Source: Pararobbsia alpina
Lineage (GTDB): Bacteria; Pseudomonadota; Gammaproteobacteria; Burkholderiales; Burkholderiaceae
DNA: 64,000 bases
Assembly: GCF_902859895.1 (NCBI RefSeq)
Contig: NZ_CADIKM010000015.1
Span: 61,671-125,670 of the forward strand
Reading direction: 5' to 3'
Notes under the pieces: model-generated
The model's input: only the letters and a program-made list of their open reading frames with translations
Databases searched by the model: none
What the model was told of the DNA's origin: nothing
Part shown: positions 33,371-43,379 of the stretch, one piece after another
Numbering within the stretch: position 1 is the first letter of the stretch
Layout of the letters: each line of letters opens with the position of its first letter
Position numbers and translations under genes: made by a program

Positions 33371-33480
33371 GCTCGGGGAGCCGGTGGGGCCGGCTGAGAG
33401 CGTGCCTGTGCGGTCGGTTCGACGCGCCAGTACTCGACCCGCTGAACCTGATCTGGATCGCACCAGCGTAGGGAAGCGCA
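33371..33480 (+). ncRNA. TPP riboswitch (THI element)
   Basis: The conserved thiamine-pyrophosphate aptamer is present: CTGAGAG at 33394-33400 in the first arm and, at 33442-33476, CTGAACCTGATCTGG then the CACCAGCGTAGGGAAG block. The variable arm between them is GC-rich. It ends about 70 bases before the start of a CytX-type transporter gene. When TPP is abundant it should lower expression of that gene, here most likely at translation initiation, since no T-rich terminator is seen before the ATG. Confidence 0.93.
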
Positions 33481-33549
33481 TCGATGTAGTCGTATCGACC
33501 CGGTTTCCGGCGGCGTTCCCGATCAGTCATGATCCATTCAGAGCCGCCC

Positions 33550-34854
33550 ATGTCCGCCTCACCGCTTTCCAATTCCACCACGCGCGTGGTCAACGAATCG
33601 CTGCACCCCGTGCCGCCCGAGCTGCGCAAGCTCGGCTTCTCCGACTACCTCGCCCTGTGGGGCAGCCTTGGCGTCGGCCTGCTTGTCATGCAGGCAGGCG
33701 CCCTGCTGATTCCCGCATTGAGCGGCGCAGCCGCCGCGGCAGCCGTCGCCGTCGGCACGATCGGCGGCACGCTTCTGCTTGCCTGGGTCGGCTATCTCGG
33801 TTCGGTTTCCGGTGTGTCGAGCGCCGGCCTGATCTGGAGTGCGCTCGGCCGGCGCTTCGCTGTCCTGCCGATCGCGCTCAACGTGCTGCAATTGCTCGGA
33901 TGGTCGGTGTTCGAAATCGTCGTGCTGCGCGACGGGCTGGGTGCGATCGCCAGGCAGCAGTTCCATGCGATTCCCCCGCCATGGCTCACGGTGCTTGCCG
34001 GCGCGGTGCTCGCCGGACTGTTGTCACTGAGCATGGTCGGCGTGGTGCGGCGCCTTATCCGGCGTATCGGCCTATGGTTGATGCTGGCCTCGCTCGTCTG
34101 GCTGACAGTGCGTTTCGCTCGCGAAGCGAGCCCTGTGTTGCTCGAGCAACCGGGCAAGGGCGGCCTTGCGTTTGCCGCCGCCGTGGACCTCGTGATCGCC
34201 ATGCCGATTTCATGGCTGCCGCTGGTCGCCGACTACACGCGCTACGGCCGCTCGCCGCGCGCCGCATTCGGCGGCACGCTCGTCGGCTATGGTCTCGCGA
34301 ACGCATGGTGCTTCCTGCTGGGTATCCTGATCGCCGCGCTGCATCCGGGGGCGGAACTCATGCCGACGATTCTGCAGGCGAGCTTTGGTGCGCTCGCACT
34401 GGCCTTGATCCTGATCGACGAAACCGATAACGGCTATAGCGATCTGTATTCCGCAGCCGTTTCGACGCACAGCCTGGTGCCCAAGTGGTCGGTGCGCGTC
34501 TGGGGGCCGGTGTTGGCGCTGATTGCCACGGTGCTCGCTTTGCTGCTGCCGATCCAGAATTACCAGGATTTCCTTTATCTGCTCGGATCGATATTCGTGC
34601 CCTTGTTCGGTGTCGTGATCGCACACCATGGCGCGCGGCCGCGTACGCCCGACAGCACGCAGGTCGCACTGAGCTGGGTCGGCGCCGTTGCCTGGATCGC
34701 AGGCATCGCTGTCTACCAGTACGTCACACGCTTCGAACCGCAGTGGGGGGCTTCGCTCCCCGCGCTCGCGGCGAGCTATGTGTTGTATCGCGTCTTCGCA
34801 CGCTGGTCGCCGACCCCCGCCGGGCTCGCGGATTCGAATGGGATCGGCGGATAG
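33550..34854 (+). CDS. cytX: CytX-type hydroxymethylpyrimidine transporter
   Basis: A 434-residue NCS1-family permease with about twelve membrane helices, placed directly behind a TPP riboswitch. The start at 33550 (MSASPLSNSTTRV) has an AGAG site; an ATG seven codons earlier (33529) is possible. Conserved parts include LGFSDYLALWGSLGVGLLVM near the N-terminus and PISWLPLVADYTRYGRSPR in the middle. CytX proteins are assigned to uptake of the thiamine precursor HMP. The riboswitch and family agree on a role in thiamine salvage. Confidence 0.92.
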   Translation: MSASPLSNSTTRVVNESLHPVPPELRKLGFSDYLALWGSLGVGLLVMQAGALLIPALSGAAAAAAVAVGTIGGTLLLAWVGYLGSVSGVSSAGLIWSALGRRFAVLPIALNVLQLLGWSVFEIVVLRDGLGAIARQQFHAIPPPWLTVLAGAVLAGLLSLSMVGVVRRLIRRIGLWLMLASLVWLTVRFAREASPVLLEQPGKGGLAFAAAVDLVIAMPISWLPLVADYTRYGRSPRAAFGGTLVGYGLANAWCFLLGILIAALHPGAELMPTILQASFGALALALILIDETDNGYSDLYSAAVSTHSLVPKWSVRVWGPVLALIATVLALLLPIQNYQDFLYLLGSIFVPLFGVVIAHHGARPRTPDSTQVALSWVGAVAWIAGIAVYQYVTRFEPQWGASLPALAASYVLYRVFARWSPTPAGLADSNGIGG

Positions 34855-34861
34855 CGCAAGC

Positions 34862-35746
34862 CTACTGCGCGAATACCGGCAGCAACGACTCGGCCAGGCC
34901 GATCGCGCAGCGGCTCTCACGCGATTCGATGCGCTTTCCGTTCCAGCGATCGACCCGGTAGACCGCGCCAAAGTCGAACGAAGGCGGCTCGAGTCCCGCA
35001 CCGAAAATCGTTTCACCACCGCGCCGCACGCTGTCCGCGAGCCATGAGGTCAGCTTCAGGTGATAGGGATTGCGCTCGACTTCCTTGCGGTGGCAGACGA
35101 GTGCGCGCAACAAGGTGCTCACGTCGCCAACCGAAAGCTCGACGAGCAGGTTCGGCGACGCCATGGTTCCCCAGAACTCGCTCTGCACGAGCCACGTCGG
35201 TTTGCCATAGGCCTGCAAGGCATCGAACGTCAGTGTATGTGTGCCGATATGCGTGGCCGAGCCATCGGCGCCATGCGGGCAGAGCACGAGCGCGGGCCGG
35301 AACTGTTCGAATACCTGCGCAAGCCGTGCGACATCGCGCCCCCAGCTGTCCGGCTCGGACGTGCGGCGTGCGAGATGCAAGGGCAGTTGCCCCGCGAAAT
35401 CCGGATCGACTGTCGCAAAGCCGAGTTCGCCGCATGCGTGGGTCAATTCGATCCATCGTTCTTCGCGCCGTGCCACATTGCTGCCGAGCGTCGCCGCGAC
35501 ATTCACCACTTCATAGCCGGCCTCGCGGTGAAGCCTCAAGGGCAGGCCACCCACGATGCATTCGTCGTCAGGATGGGGCGAGACGATCAGCGCGACAGGC
35601 TTGCCGGCATCGATCTCTCGTATGGGGCAAGGGCCCTCGAACGCCTGAGGGATCGGAAGGGGCGCATGCAGGAGTTCCTGGAACGCTTCGACATAGGCAT
35701 CGAAGCTGGCTTGGGGGGTGTCTTGTTTGCGATCGCCTGAATGCAT
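34862..35746 (-). CDS. PIG-L (LmbE) family deacetylase
   Basis: A 294-residue zinc hydrolase. The metal and catalytic motif SPHPDDE is at about residues 56-62 and the third metal His is in ATHIGTHTLT. The family removes acetyl groups from N-acetylglucosaminyl conjugates and related sugars. A long N-terminal helix (SFDAYVEAFQELLHA) precedes the domain. The gene is convergent with cytX, with seven bases between stops, and has no functional partner beside it, so the substrate is unknown. Confidence 0.87.
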   Translation of the reverse strand: MHSGDRKQDTPQASFDAYVEAFQELLHAPLPIPQAFEGPCPIREIDAGKPVALIVSPHPDDECIVGGLPLRLHREAGYEVVNVAATLGSNVARREERWIELTHACGELGFATVDPDFAGQLPLHLARRTSEPDSWGRDVARLAQVFEQFRPALVLCPHGADGSATHIGTHTLTFDALQAYGKPTWLVQSEFWGTMASPNLLVELSVGDVSTLLRALVCHRKEVERNPYHLKLTSWLADSVRRGGETIFGAGLEPPSFDFGAVYRVDRWNGKRIESRESRCAIGLAESLLPVFAQ

Positions 35747-36038
35747 GGTGCAGGTGTTCCGGATTGCTTATGTCCGAGATTGTAGCGGGCTGGCGGAAAG
35801 GCGCGCGGCAATCGCTGATCCGGCGACGCTCGGATGGCGCATACTGCAATGAATTCGGCAGTATTCGCCAGCACGATTCGAGCAGGCCGCGCAGGCCCGT
35901 GCGGGATCGAAATTTGCTGCCTTGACAGACGATGCAGTTCGTCCCGGTGTGTGATGACCGGGGCTGATCCGATCTCCACCGGGCCGCTCATTCCCAGGGG
36001 ATATCAACCTTCAATTTCTTTGAAGAAAGGAGACAGTC

Positions 36039-36254
36039 ATGTCAGGGAAACACGCGAACAAGGATGCGGGCAAAGTCCGCGCTTCTGTCCATACGGCAGA
36101 ACACGGCGCTGGCTACCTGTGGGCAATCACATTGCTCGACATGAAAGAAAACGACGTGCGGCGTGTCCTGTTATCGGACGACAGCTTTGCGACGCCGGCC
36201 GCTGCGCGCGATGCGGGTGAGGCGGCGCTGAAAGGGATGTCGCACGATCATTGA
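36039..36254 (+). CDS. small hypothetical protein
   Basis: A 71-residue protein with AAGGAG before its ATG (MSGKHANKDAGKVRASVHT). It is hydrophilic with a predicted strand-helix pattern (GYLWAITLLDMKENDVRRVLL, then a helix AAARDAGEAALKGM). No domain is recognised. The 290 bases before it contain only the PIG-L promoter region, and the 273 bases after it hold nothing I can name. Confidence 0.65.
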   Translation: MSGKHANKDAGKVRASVHTAEHGAGYLWAITLLDMKENDVRRVLLSDDSFATPAAARDAGEAALKGMSHDH

Positions 36255-36527
36255 GCGCGCGAGGCGTGCCAGGCACCTTGGCCTTCACGCCGAACGCAAT
36301 AGCGCCGCTGCAATCCGGCCACCGACGGACAGCCCAGGTGGCCTGGAGAGGGTCTTCGAAGGGTCTTTGAAGCCCGGCATATTCATGCGAGGGGCTGGAG
36401 CGGTGTAAGGCCGTTCGCTGCCCGGCCCGTCGCAAGCCTGCCGCGCGCATCGCGTCGCCGGTCCAGCCGCCTGAACGGCAACGCAATGCGGCAAGCAACG
36501 ACTCGTCCATTCGCAGACGAGCTATTT

Positions 36528-37997
36528 CTAGTTCGCCTTGGGCGTCGCCCCCGCTGCAACCAGTACGGGCATCGCCTTAGTGCTGGCGAGTTCCGCATCC
36601 GACCAACCACCGCCGAGCGCGCGCACGAGCTGCACATTGGCGCTGAGTTGATTCGTCTGGATATCGAGCAAGGCACGCTGTGCATCGAGCGCGACCGTCT
36701 GCGCCTGCACGACGTCGAGATAACCGATCGCACCCTCCTTGTATTGGTTCAGCGCGAGGTCGACCGAGTGTTGGGCAGCGTCGGCAGCGTCACGCTGATC
36801 CTTGAGCGCGGTGCCGAGGTCGGTCAGCATTGAGAGATTGTCCTCGACCTGCTGGAACGCCATCAGCACGACGCTGCGATAACGCGCGCCAGCCTCGTCG
36901 GTCGCGGCTTTCGCGGCATTCAGCTGGGCCCGGCGCAAGCCGCCGTCAAACACGTATTGCACGAGCTGCGGGCCGATTGCCCAGTACAGGTTTGGCGCGC
37001 TGAGCAGGCTCGCATACATGGAGCTCTGGAAGCCGGCCTGAGCGCTTAAAGTAAGCTGCGGGAAATACGCGGCACGCGCTACACCGATCCTCGAATTGGC
37101 CTCGGCGACCCGCCGCTCCGCGGCAGCGACATCAGGGCGCCGCTGGAGTAGGGCAGAGGGCACACCGATAGGAATCGTCGGCAATGGGATCGAGGCGGTC
37201 TGCTGCGGCATCGTGAATTCGCTTGCCGACTGGCCGACGAGCACGGCGATCGCATGCTCGACGAGCGCACGCTGGGCGATGTTCTGCGACAACATCGACT
37301 TCGCTGATGACAATTGCGCCTGCGCCCGCGAGACATCGAGCCCCGCGACGATTCCGCCGCCGTGGAGCGTCACGGTCAGTTCGAGTGCCTTGGCGAAGGC
37401 GACCACCGTTTGCTGGAGCAGTTCGGTCTGCTGGTCGAATCCGCGCAGCCGCACATAGCTGTCCGCCAACTGGATTTGCAGGCTCAGTTGGACAGAGGCA
37501 AGGTCGGCCCTCGATGCCTGGGCCTCGTCCCTCGCCGCGGCGACGCTGTCGCGTACCTGGCCCCAGAGGTCGACTTCATAGTCGACCTCGCCACCGACCG
37601 TGGCGGAGTTGTACTCGTTCGGACCGCCGACACGCAGGGGCCGGTTGTCCGACTGCCGGTTGCGCTGCGGCAAGCCCGCCACGCTAACCGTCGGATAGAG
37701 TGCCGATTCGCTCTCCGAAAGGAATGCCCGAGACTGCTCATAGTGCGCGAGCGAGGCGCGCAAGTCGGAGTTGTTCGCGAGCAGGCGCTGTTCGAGGTCG
37801 TCGAGCTGAGGATCGCTGTAGATCTTCCACCAGCCGTCGCGGCTCAACTGATCGGCGGGCTGTGCGCTGGTCCACGGCCCGATGGTCCGGTAGCTGTCGG
37901 CGACCGGCGTCGGCGGCACGTGATAGTCGGGTGCGAGCGAGCAAGCCGCGAGCCCGACGGTGCCGGCCAACAGCGCCGGGAGTCCGTACTTAACCAT
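36528..37997 (-). CDS. RND efflux outer-membrane lipoprotein (NodT/OprM family)
   Basis: About 489 residues. The start at ATG 37997 gives a lipoprotein signal MVKYGLPALLAGTVGLAAC; the Cys in LAAC would be lipidated. Two TolC-type repeats are visible, with the canonical SLAPDYHVPPTPVADSYR start and ISLP-like TIPIGVPSALLQRRPDVAAAERRV in the middle. It is the outer-membrane exit duct of the adjacent tripartite pump. Its ATG overlaps the stop of the adaptor gene (ATGGTTAA), so the operon order is pump, adaptor, duct. Confidence 0.92.
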   Translation of the reverse strand: MVKYGLPALLAGTVGLAACSLAPDYHVPPTPVADSYRTIGPWTSAQPADQLSRDGWWKIYSDPQLDDLEQRLLANNSDLRASLAHYEQSRAFLSESESALYPTVSVAGLPQRNRQSDNRPLRVGGPNEYNSATVGGEVDYEVDLWGQVRDSVAAARDEAQASRADLASVQLSLQIQLADSYVRLRGFDQQTELLQQTVVAFAKALELTVTLHGGGIVAGLDVSRAQAQLSSAKSMLSQNIAQRALVEHAIAVLVGQSASEFTMPQQTASIPLPTIPIGVPSALLQRRPDVAAAERRVAEANSRIGVARAAYFPQLTLSAQAGFQSSMYASLLSAPNLYWAIGPQLVQYVFDGGLRRAQLNAAKAATDEAGARYRSVVLMAFQQVEDNLSMLTDLGTALKDQRDAADAAQHSVDLALNQYKEGAIGYLDVVQAQTVALDAQRALLDIQTNQLSANVQLVRALGGGWSDAELASTKAMPVLVAAGATPKAN

Positions 37998-39171
37998 GTG
38001 CGGCCGCCTTCTTGTCGGTCGTCGCAACCTGCACGGCATCGCCGTCGAGCAGGCCGTCAGGTGGGGTATCGATCACGCGGTCGTCTGGCGTGAGACCCGA
38101 GCCGATCTCGACGGCGTCGCCGAGGTCGCGGTTGATCGTGACGGGCTTGAACTGCACACGGTTGTTCGCGCCGAGCGTCGCGACGACGAGGCCGCGGCTG
38201 TCGAACACGAGCGCGCTCGCAGGGATGCGTACCATATTGGCCTGGACGGGCAGCGAGAACTGGATGTTCGCGAAGCCACCGGGCAGGAGCTCACCGCTCG
38301 AGTTGTCGACGAGGAGCTGGACCAGGGTCGTGCCGGACTGGGCATTGACCGAGCCGGACGATGCGATCACGTGGGCGGAGAAGGTCTGGCCGGGATGCTC
38401 GGGCACGGTCAGGCTCGCGGTTGCGCCAGCATGCACTTCAGGCGCGTAGTTCTGCGGCACCTGCACATAGACACGCAACTGCTTGACTTCGGAGACGGCG
38501 AACAATTCCTGTCCGATTCCACCGCTGCCCGCATTGATCAGCTGGCCGATATCGGTATCACGAGCCGTGACCACACCGTCAAATGGCGCGACGATTCGGG
38601 CAAAGCCCTTGGTCGCGACGAGGCGATCGACATTGGCTTGGGCGGCCTGGACGAGCGCGTCCTTCGCCGTGAAGTCGGCGGTGCGCATGTCGACATCCTG
38701 ACGCGATACCGAGTCGGAGCTGAGCATGGCCTGCCAGCGGTGCGCGGTCGTGCCGGCGAGCGCTGAGTTGGCCTTGGCGCTGCTGAGGTCGGCCCGTGCC
38801 TGCAGGATCTGCTGGTCGAGTTCGGGTGTCTCGATTTCGGCAAGCACTTGCCCGGCCTTGACCGGCGTGCCGATGTCGGCCGTCCACGTCTTGAGGTAGC
38901 CGTTCACGCGCGCAAAAATCGGCGCACTCGTATAGGCCTCGAGTCGTGCGGGCAGGTTCAGCATCGGCCCGGTGGAGTCGCGGCTGGGCACGACGAGATT
39001 GACGGTCGGCACGGCCTGGGTGTCGGTCCAGGTCTCGAGATGGCGCGCATCGGAGGAGCGCGTCTCGATGCCTGCGGCCACCACGAGGACGACGGCGACG
39101 ACGGCGATCACGCCGACGACTTTAATACGGCGCCGCGGGATGACGACGGGGGAAGTGGTTTCAGACGACAT
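37990..39171 (-). CDS. RND efflux periplasmic adaptor (HlyD/MFP family)
   Basis: A 393-residue membrane-fusion protein. One N-terminal membrane helix (about 18-36) is followed by a lipoyl half (ARVNGYLKTWTADIGTPVKAGQVLAEIETPELDQQI), a helical hairpin (LSSAKANSALAGTTAHRW and TADFTAKDALVQAAQANVDR), the second lipoyl half (GFARIVAPFDGVVTARDTDIG) and beta-barrel domains. It bridges the inner-membrane pump and outer-membrane duct. It overlaps both neighbours by 8 to 11 bases. Confidence 0.93.
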   Translation of the reverse strand: MSSETTSPVVIPRRRIKVVGVIAVVAVVLVVAAGIETRSSDARHLETWTDTQAVPTVNLVVPSRDSTGPMLNLPARLEAYTSAPIFARVNGYLKTWTADIGTPVKAGQVLAEIETPELDQQILQARADLSSAKANSALAGTTAHRWQAMLSSDSVSRQDVDMRTADFTAKDALVQAAQANVDRLVATKGFARIVAPFDGVVTARDTDIGQLINAGSGGIGQELFAVSEVKQLRVYVQVPQNYAPEVHAGATASLTVPEHPGQTFSAHVIASSGSVNAQSGTTLVQLLVDNSSGELLPGGFANIQFSLPVQANMVRIPASALVFDSRGLVVATLGANNRVQFKPVTINRDLGDAVEIGSGLTPDDRVIDTPPDGLLDGDAVQVATTDKKAAAHG

Positions 39172-42100
39172 GAGCAGGACCTCGGGAAGCGGATGCCGGG
39201 GTAGACGCGCGCCCAGGGCGCGAGTGAACGATGCAGAAAATCACGGGGACGAGCAGGAGCGACGCCGCAGTGGAAAAGATCAGACCGCCGATCACGGCTC
39301 GGCCGAGCGGCGCGTTCTGCTCGCCGCCTTCGCCGAGCGCGAGGGCCATCGGCGCCATGCCGATGATCATCGACAGGGCCGTCATCAAGACGGGCCGGAA
39401 GCGTGTGAAACCGGCCTCGAGCGCGGCCTGAAGCGCGTTGCCGTGTTCGGCGAGGCGCTCGCGGCAGAAGCTCACGACCAGGATCGAGTTCGCCGTGGCA
39501 ACCCCCATACACATGATCGCACCGGTGAGCGCGGGCACCGACAGGGTCGTATGCGTCGCGAACAGCATCCAGACGATGCCGGCGAGCGCAGCCGGCAGCG
39601 CCGAGACGATCACGAACGGGTCGGCCCACGACTGGAAGTTGACGACGATCAGCAGATAGATCAACACGACCGCGCCGAGCAGGCCGAACAACATGCCGGC
39701 AAACGCGCTGTTCATGGTCTGGACCTGGCCGAGCAGGGCGACGGTCGAACCCTTGGGCAGCGTGTTCGCGTGGTTCTTCACGATCTGCTGGATCGCGCTC
39801 GCGACCGTGCCGAGATCGCGATCCTGCGTCGTGGCGAAGATCTCGACCATCGGCTGGATGTTGTACTGGCTGACCACCGCATTGCTACCCGTACGCTTGA
39901 AGGTCGCCAGGCCCCCGAGGATCTGCGCGCCCGAGGTCGGGCTCGACGAGATCGGCAGGTTGCGCAGCTCGGCAAGCGAATCGAGGCTGTATTGCGGCGT
40001 CTGCATCACGATCGGATACGAGATGCCGTTCTGGTTGTTGAGCCAGTAAGTCGGCGCGACCTGGCTCGAACCGGCGAGATTCACGACCATGCTGTTGGTC
40101 ACATCGCGCTCACTGATACCGAGCAGCTGGGCACGCGTGCGGTCGACATTGACCTCGAAGGTCGGATTGGCCTGGGACTGCTGGATGCGTGCATCGGCGA
40201 CACCGGGCACGCGGCGGATTTCACGCAGCAGCTGGTCGGCGTAGACGAAGTTGGCCGGCAGGTTGTTGCCGCGGATCTGCAGGTCGACCGGGGCAGGTGA
40301 GCCGAAGTTCAAGATCTGGCTGATGATGTCCGCGGGCGGGAACGAGAACGTGACGCCCGGAAACTCGCGCGGCAGTTTCTCGCGCATCTCGCGGACATAC
40401 TCGGCGGTCGGCCGGTGGCCCTCCTTGAGCGCGATCTGGATATCGCCGTCCTGCGTGCCGATCGTGCCGGTATTGTTATAGGCCAGGTTGATACCGCTGA
40501 CCGGCATCCCGACGTTATCGACCATGGTGCCGAGTTCTGTCGGCGGGATGATCTGGCGAACCACGTTCTGGACGTCCGCGAAGATCTGGGCGCTCTTCTC
40601 GATACGCGTCCCGACCGGCGCGCGCACGTGCATCAGGATCTGGCCTGAATCGACTGCGGGGAAAAAGTTGCGGCCGAGAAACGGTACGAGCGTGAACGAC
40701 AGGACGATAAAGGCGTAGAACACGCTGACGAACGGACGCCGGTTGGCCAGCGCGAGCGTGAGCAGGGCGTGATAGCCGCCGCGGATCTTTTCGAAGCGCG
40801 CTTCAAAGCCGCGCTGGAAAATCACGAGCGGATTGCGGCTCGGCGCCACGTGGGCGCCCTCTTCATGATGGGCGTGCTTCTTGAGCAGGTAGTTCGCCAT
40901 CGTCGGCACGAGCGTACGCGACAGGATGAACGACGAGATCATCGCGAAGATCACGGCCTCGGCCATCGGCACGAACAGGAAGCGCGCGACGCCCTGGAGG
41001 AAGAACATCGGCACGAACACGATACAGATACAGAGCAGCGACACGAATGCCGGCGTCACGATCTGCGCGGCGCCGTCGAGAATCGAGGTCTCGACCTCCT
41101 TGCCCTGCTCGAGGTGCCAGTTGATGTTCTCGATGGTCACCGTCGCATCGTCGACGAGAATCCCGACCGCGAGCGCGAGGCCGCCGAGCGTCATGATGTT
41201 GAGCGTTTCACCGAGCGCCGAGAGCGTCGCGATCGACCCCAGGATCGCCAGCGGGATCGAAGTCGCGATGATGATCGTCGAGCGCCAGCTACCGAGGAAC
41301 AGCAGGATCATCAGGCTCGTCAGCGCGGCGGCGATGATCCCTTCGCGGGCGACGCCGGTGATCGCGGCCCGCACGAACAGCGACTGGTCGCCGATCGGGG
41401 CGACGACCAGGGAGTCGGGCATCGAGGATTTCGCATTGAGCACTTGCTGCTTGATGCCCGCGATGATGCCGAGCGTCGAAACCGAGCCGTTCTTGAGCAC
41501 CGACATGAGCACCGAGCGGTGGCCGTCGACGTGAACGATATTGGTCTGCGGCGGGCTGCCGTCGCGTACGTTGGCGACGTCGCGGATATAGACCGTCGTG
41601 CCGTTGACGGCCTTGATCGGCATGTCGCCGAGCGCCTTGATGTCGAACGGCGCGTTGTTGAGCTGCAGGGTGTACTCAAAGTCCCCCATTTTTTGCGTAC
41701 CGACCGGTGTGAGCAGGTTCTGCATCGCGAGCGCGTTCGCGACGTCCTGCGCAGAGAGGCCGTGCGCCTGGAGCGCGGCCGGGTCGACGTCGATCTGGAT
41801 CTGGCGCGTCTTGCCGCCGAACGGGTAGGGGATCGCCGCGCCCGCGACCGTCACGAGGAAGGGCCGCAGGGAATTGAGCCCGATGTCGGCGAGGTTCTGC
41901 TCGGAGAGCCCCTTGCCGGACAAGGCGAGCTGGATGATCGGCACCGTCGACGCGTTGTAGTTCAGGATCAGCGGTGGCGTAGTGCCCGGCGGCAACTGCC
42001 GGAGCTGCGTCTGCGCGATCGCTGTGACCTGTGCGTTCGCCGTGCTGATGTTGACGCCCGGCTGGAAGAAGATCTTGATGATCCCGAAGCCGTTGACGGA

Positions 42101-42355
42101 TTCGGCTTCCATATGTTCGATGTCGTTGACGGTGGTCGTCAGCGTGCGTTCGAATGGCGAGGTGATGCGGCCGACCATCTGGTCAGGCGGCAGCCCCGTG
42201 TATTGCCAGACCACGCTGATCACCGGGATCCGGATATCCGGAAAGATGTCAGTCGGGGTCCGCATGGCGGACAACGGCCCGACGATCAAAATGACGATCG
42301 CCAGGACGACAAAGGTGTATGGCCGTTTGAGGGCAATACTAACTAGGCCGAGCAT
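39161..42355 (-). CDS. RND efflux pump, AcrB/HAE1-like inner-membrane transporter
   Basis: A 1064-residue RND pump with twelve helices and two large periplasmic loops. The proton-relay pair in helix 4 is visible in GILVDDATVTIENI. Other family blocks are PVISVVWQYTGLPPDQM near the start and TALSMIIGMAPMALALGEGGEQNAPLG near the end. It is first in the operon, with adaptor and duct genes following and overlapping. Divergent subfamily features (short loops, PEYILNNQNGIS-type text absent) mean the substrate range cannot be predicted. No local regulator of TetR type is present. Confidence 0.93.
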   Translation of the reverse strand: MLGLVSIALKRPYTFVVLAIVILIVGPLSAMRTPTDIFPDIRIPVISVVWQYTGLPPDQMVGRITSPFERTLTTTVNDIEHMEAESVNGFGIIKIFFQPGVNISTANAQVTAIAQTQLRQLPPGTTPPLILNYNASTVPIIQLALSGKGLSEQNLADIGLNSLRPFLVTVAGAAIPYPFGGKTRQIQIDVDPAALQAHGLSAQDVANALAMQNLLTPVGTQKMGDFEYTLQLNNAPFDIKALGDMPIKAVNGTTVYIRDVANVRDGSPPQTNIVHVDGHRSVLMSVLKNGSVSTLGIIAGIKQQVLNAKSSMPDSLVVAPIGDQSLFVRAAITGVAREGIIAAALTSLMILLFLGSWRSTIIIATSIPLAILGSIATLSALGETLNIMTLGGLALAVGILVDDATVTIENINWHLEQGKEVETSILDGAAQIVTPAFVSLLCICIVFVPMFFLQGVARFLFVPMAEAVIFAMISSFILSRTLVPTMANYLLKKHAHHEEGAHVAPSRNPLVIFQRGFEARFEKIRGGYHALLTLALANRRPFVSVFYAFIVLSFTLVPFLGRNFFPAVDSGQILMHVRAPVGTRIEKSAQIFADVQNVVRQIIPPTELGTMVDNVGMPVSGINLAYNNTGTIGTQDGDIQIALKEGHRPTAEYVREMREKLPREFPGVTFSFPPADIISQILNFGSPAPVDLQIRGNNLPANFVYADQLLREIRRVPGVADARIQQSQANPTFEVNVDRTRAQLLGISERDVTNSMVVNLAGSSQVAPTYWLNNQNGISYPIVMQTPQYSLDSLAELRNLPISSSPTSGAQILGGLATFKRTGSNAVVSQYNIQPMVEIFATTQDRDLGTVASAIQQIVKNHANTLPKGSTVALLGQVQTMNSAFAGMLFGLLGAVVLIYLLIVVNFQSWADPFVIVSALPAALAGIVWMLFATHTTLSVPALTGAIMCMGVATANSILVVSFCRERLAEHGNALQAALEAGFTRFRPVLMTALSMIIGMAPMALALGEGGEQNAPLGRAVIGGLIFSTAASLLLVPVIFCIVHSRPGRASTPASASRGPAHVV

Positions 42356-42929
42356 GAATATTCCGGGAGCGGGGTGGTTAAACGGCTAAACAACTTACAG
42401 ACGGCTTGCGACGGCAAGCTACAGAAGCGGTTCGTCATGGCGGTACTGCCCAATCCATCGTGTGGTCTGCGCAGCGTCGCGAGAAAACCGGAATGTACAC
42501 AAATGGAATTGAATTTGCAGAACCTTTGGACAGGGGTAAGGCCACGGGATGCTAACCCGAGCTCACTTTTTGTGCGATGTCGTTGAGGGTAAACCAGTCT
42601 TTTGCGAAATAAAACAATGGCTGAGGCACGCCGGCACGGCGGGGGCGGGCTCGGCGGGATGAACGGGGATGCAGGAGAGGAATTTTTGTTACCGAATATT
42701 GATCTGAGTTATATGGCAATTGCGTCAGCAATTTCATGGCAATTGCGTCAGGATTGGCATGTGAATACGGAATGGCCCGGATATGAGAAAAGAAGCGGGA
42801 AAAACCCAAGGTTATTATTTGATGCCAGGCCGTCGGGCCGTCGTTTGCCAGAGAGGTTTGGTGGCCTCGACCTGGTCCGGTCCCGTTCGATCGTTTTCAG
42901 GAGACTTTCAAATTTCCAGACGAAACGCC
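42356..42929. promoter_or_regulatory. intergenic region upstream of RND operon and Lrp gene, with 16-bp direct repeat
   Basis: This 574-base region carries the RND-operon promoter (leftward) and the Lrp-gene promoter (rightward). A 16-base direct repeat, ATGGCAATTGCGTCAG, occurs at 42713-42728 and 42736-42751, 23 bases apart in AT-rich DNA, which fits binding of a multimeric regulator such as Lrp to one helix face. Open frames here are not protein-like. Confidence 0.45.
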
Positions 42930-43379
42930 GTGCAGAATCTTGACGAGATCGATCTGAAGATCATCACCCACCTCCAGGACGATGCGCGCACGAGCACGGC
43001 GCGTCTCGCCAAGGAGATCGGCGTCGCACGTACCACGGTCATCTCCCGGATCGCGCGGCTCGAGCGCGACGGCGTCATCGCGGGCTACAGCCTGCGGCTG
43101 AGCCGCGAGGTCATCGACGGACTCGTGCAGGCGTTCGTCGGCATCACCGTCGAGGCGCGCAGTGGGCCTGACGTGATTCGCAAGCTGTCGAAGATCGTCG
43201 AAATTCAGACCCTCTGCTCGGTGAGCGGCGAGTTCGACTATATGTTGATGCTCCAAGCGCCGTCGCCTGCGCGGCTCGACCGGCTGCTCGACGAGATCGG
43301 CTCGATCGAGGGCGTCGCGCGCACGCGCACCTCAGTAGTCCTGTCGAGGAAGATCGAGCGGGGCACGCAACTGTTTTGA
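42930..43379 (+). CDS. Lrp/AsnC-family regulator of the lysine-degradation genes
   Basis: A 149-residue regulator from GTG 42930 (residues VQNLDEIDLKIITHLQ), the normal length for the family; the longer open frame to 42783 adds unrelated residues. The N-terminal helix-turn-helix (STARLAKEIGVARTTVISRIARL) is followed by a RAM ligand domain (VQAFVGITVEARSGPDVIRKL and SGEFDYMLMLQAPSP). It is followed, 198 bases on, by genes for lysine oxidation, so lysine or a downstream intermediate is a plausible effector. No strong ribosome site precedes the GTG. Confidence 0.85.
   Translation: MQNLDEIDLKIITHLQDDARTSTARLAKEIGVARTTVISRIARLERDGVIAGYSLRLSREVIDGLVQAFVGITVEARSGPDVIRKLSKIVEIQTLCSVSGEFDYMLMLQAPSPARLDRLLDEIGSIEGVARTRTSVVLSRKIERGTQLF

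Noticed and set aside
40769..42346. A 525-codon plus-strand frame opposite the RND pump
   Set aside because: Product is a repetitive Arg/Asp/His/Glu sequence typical of antisense reads of GC-rich genes.
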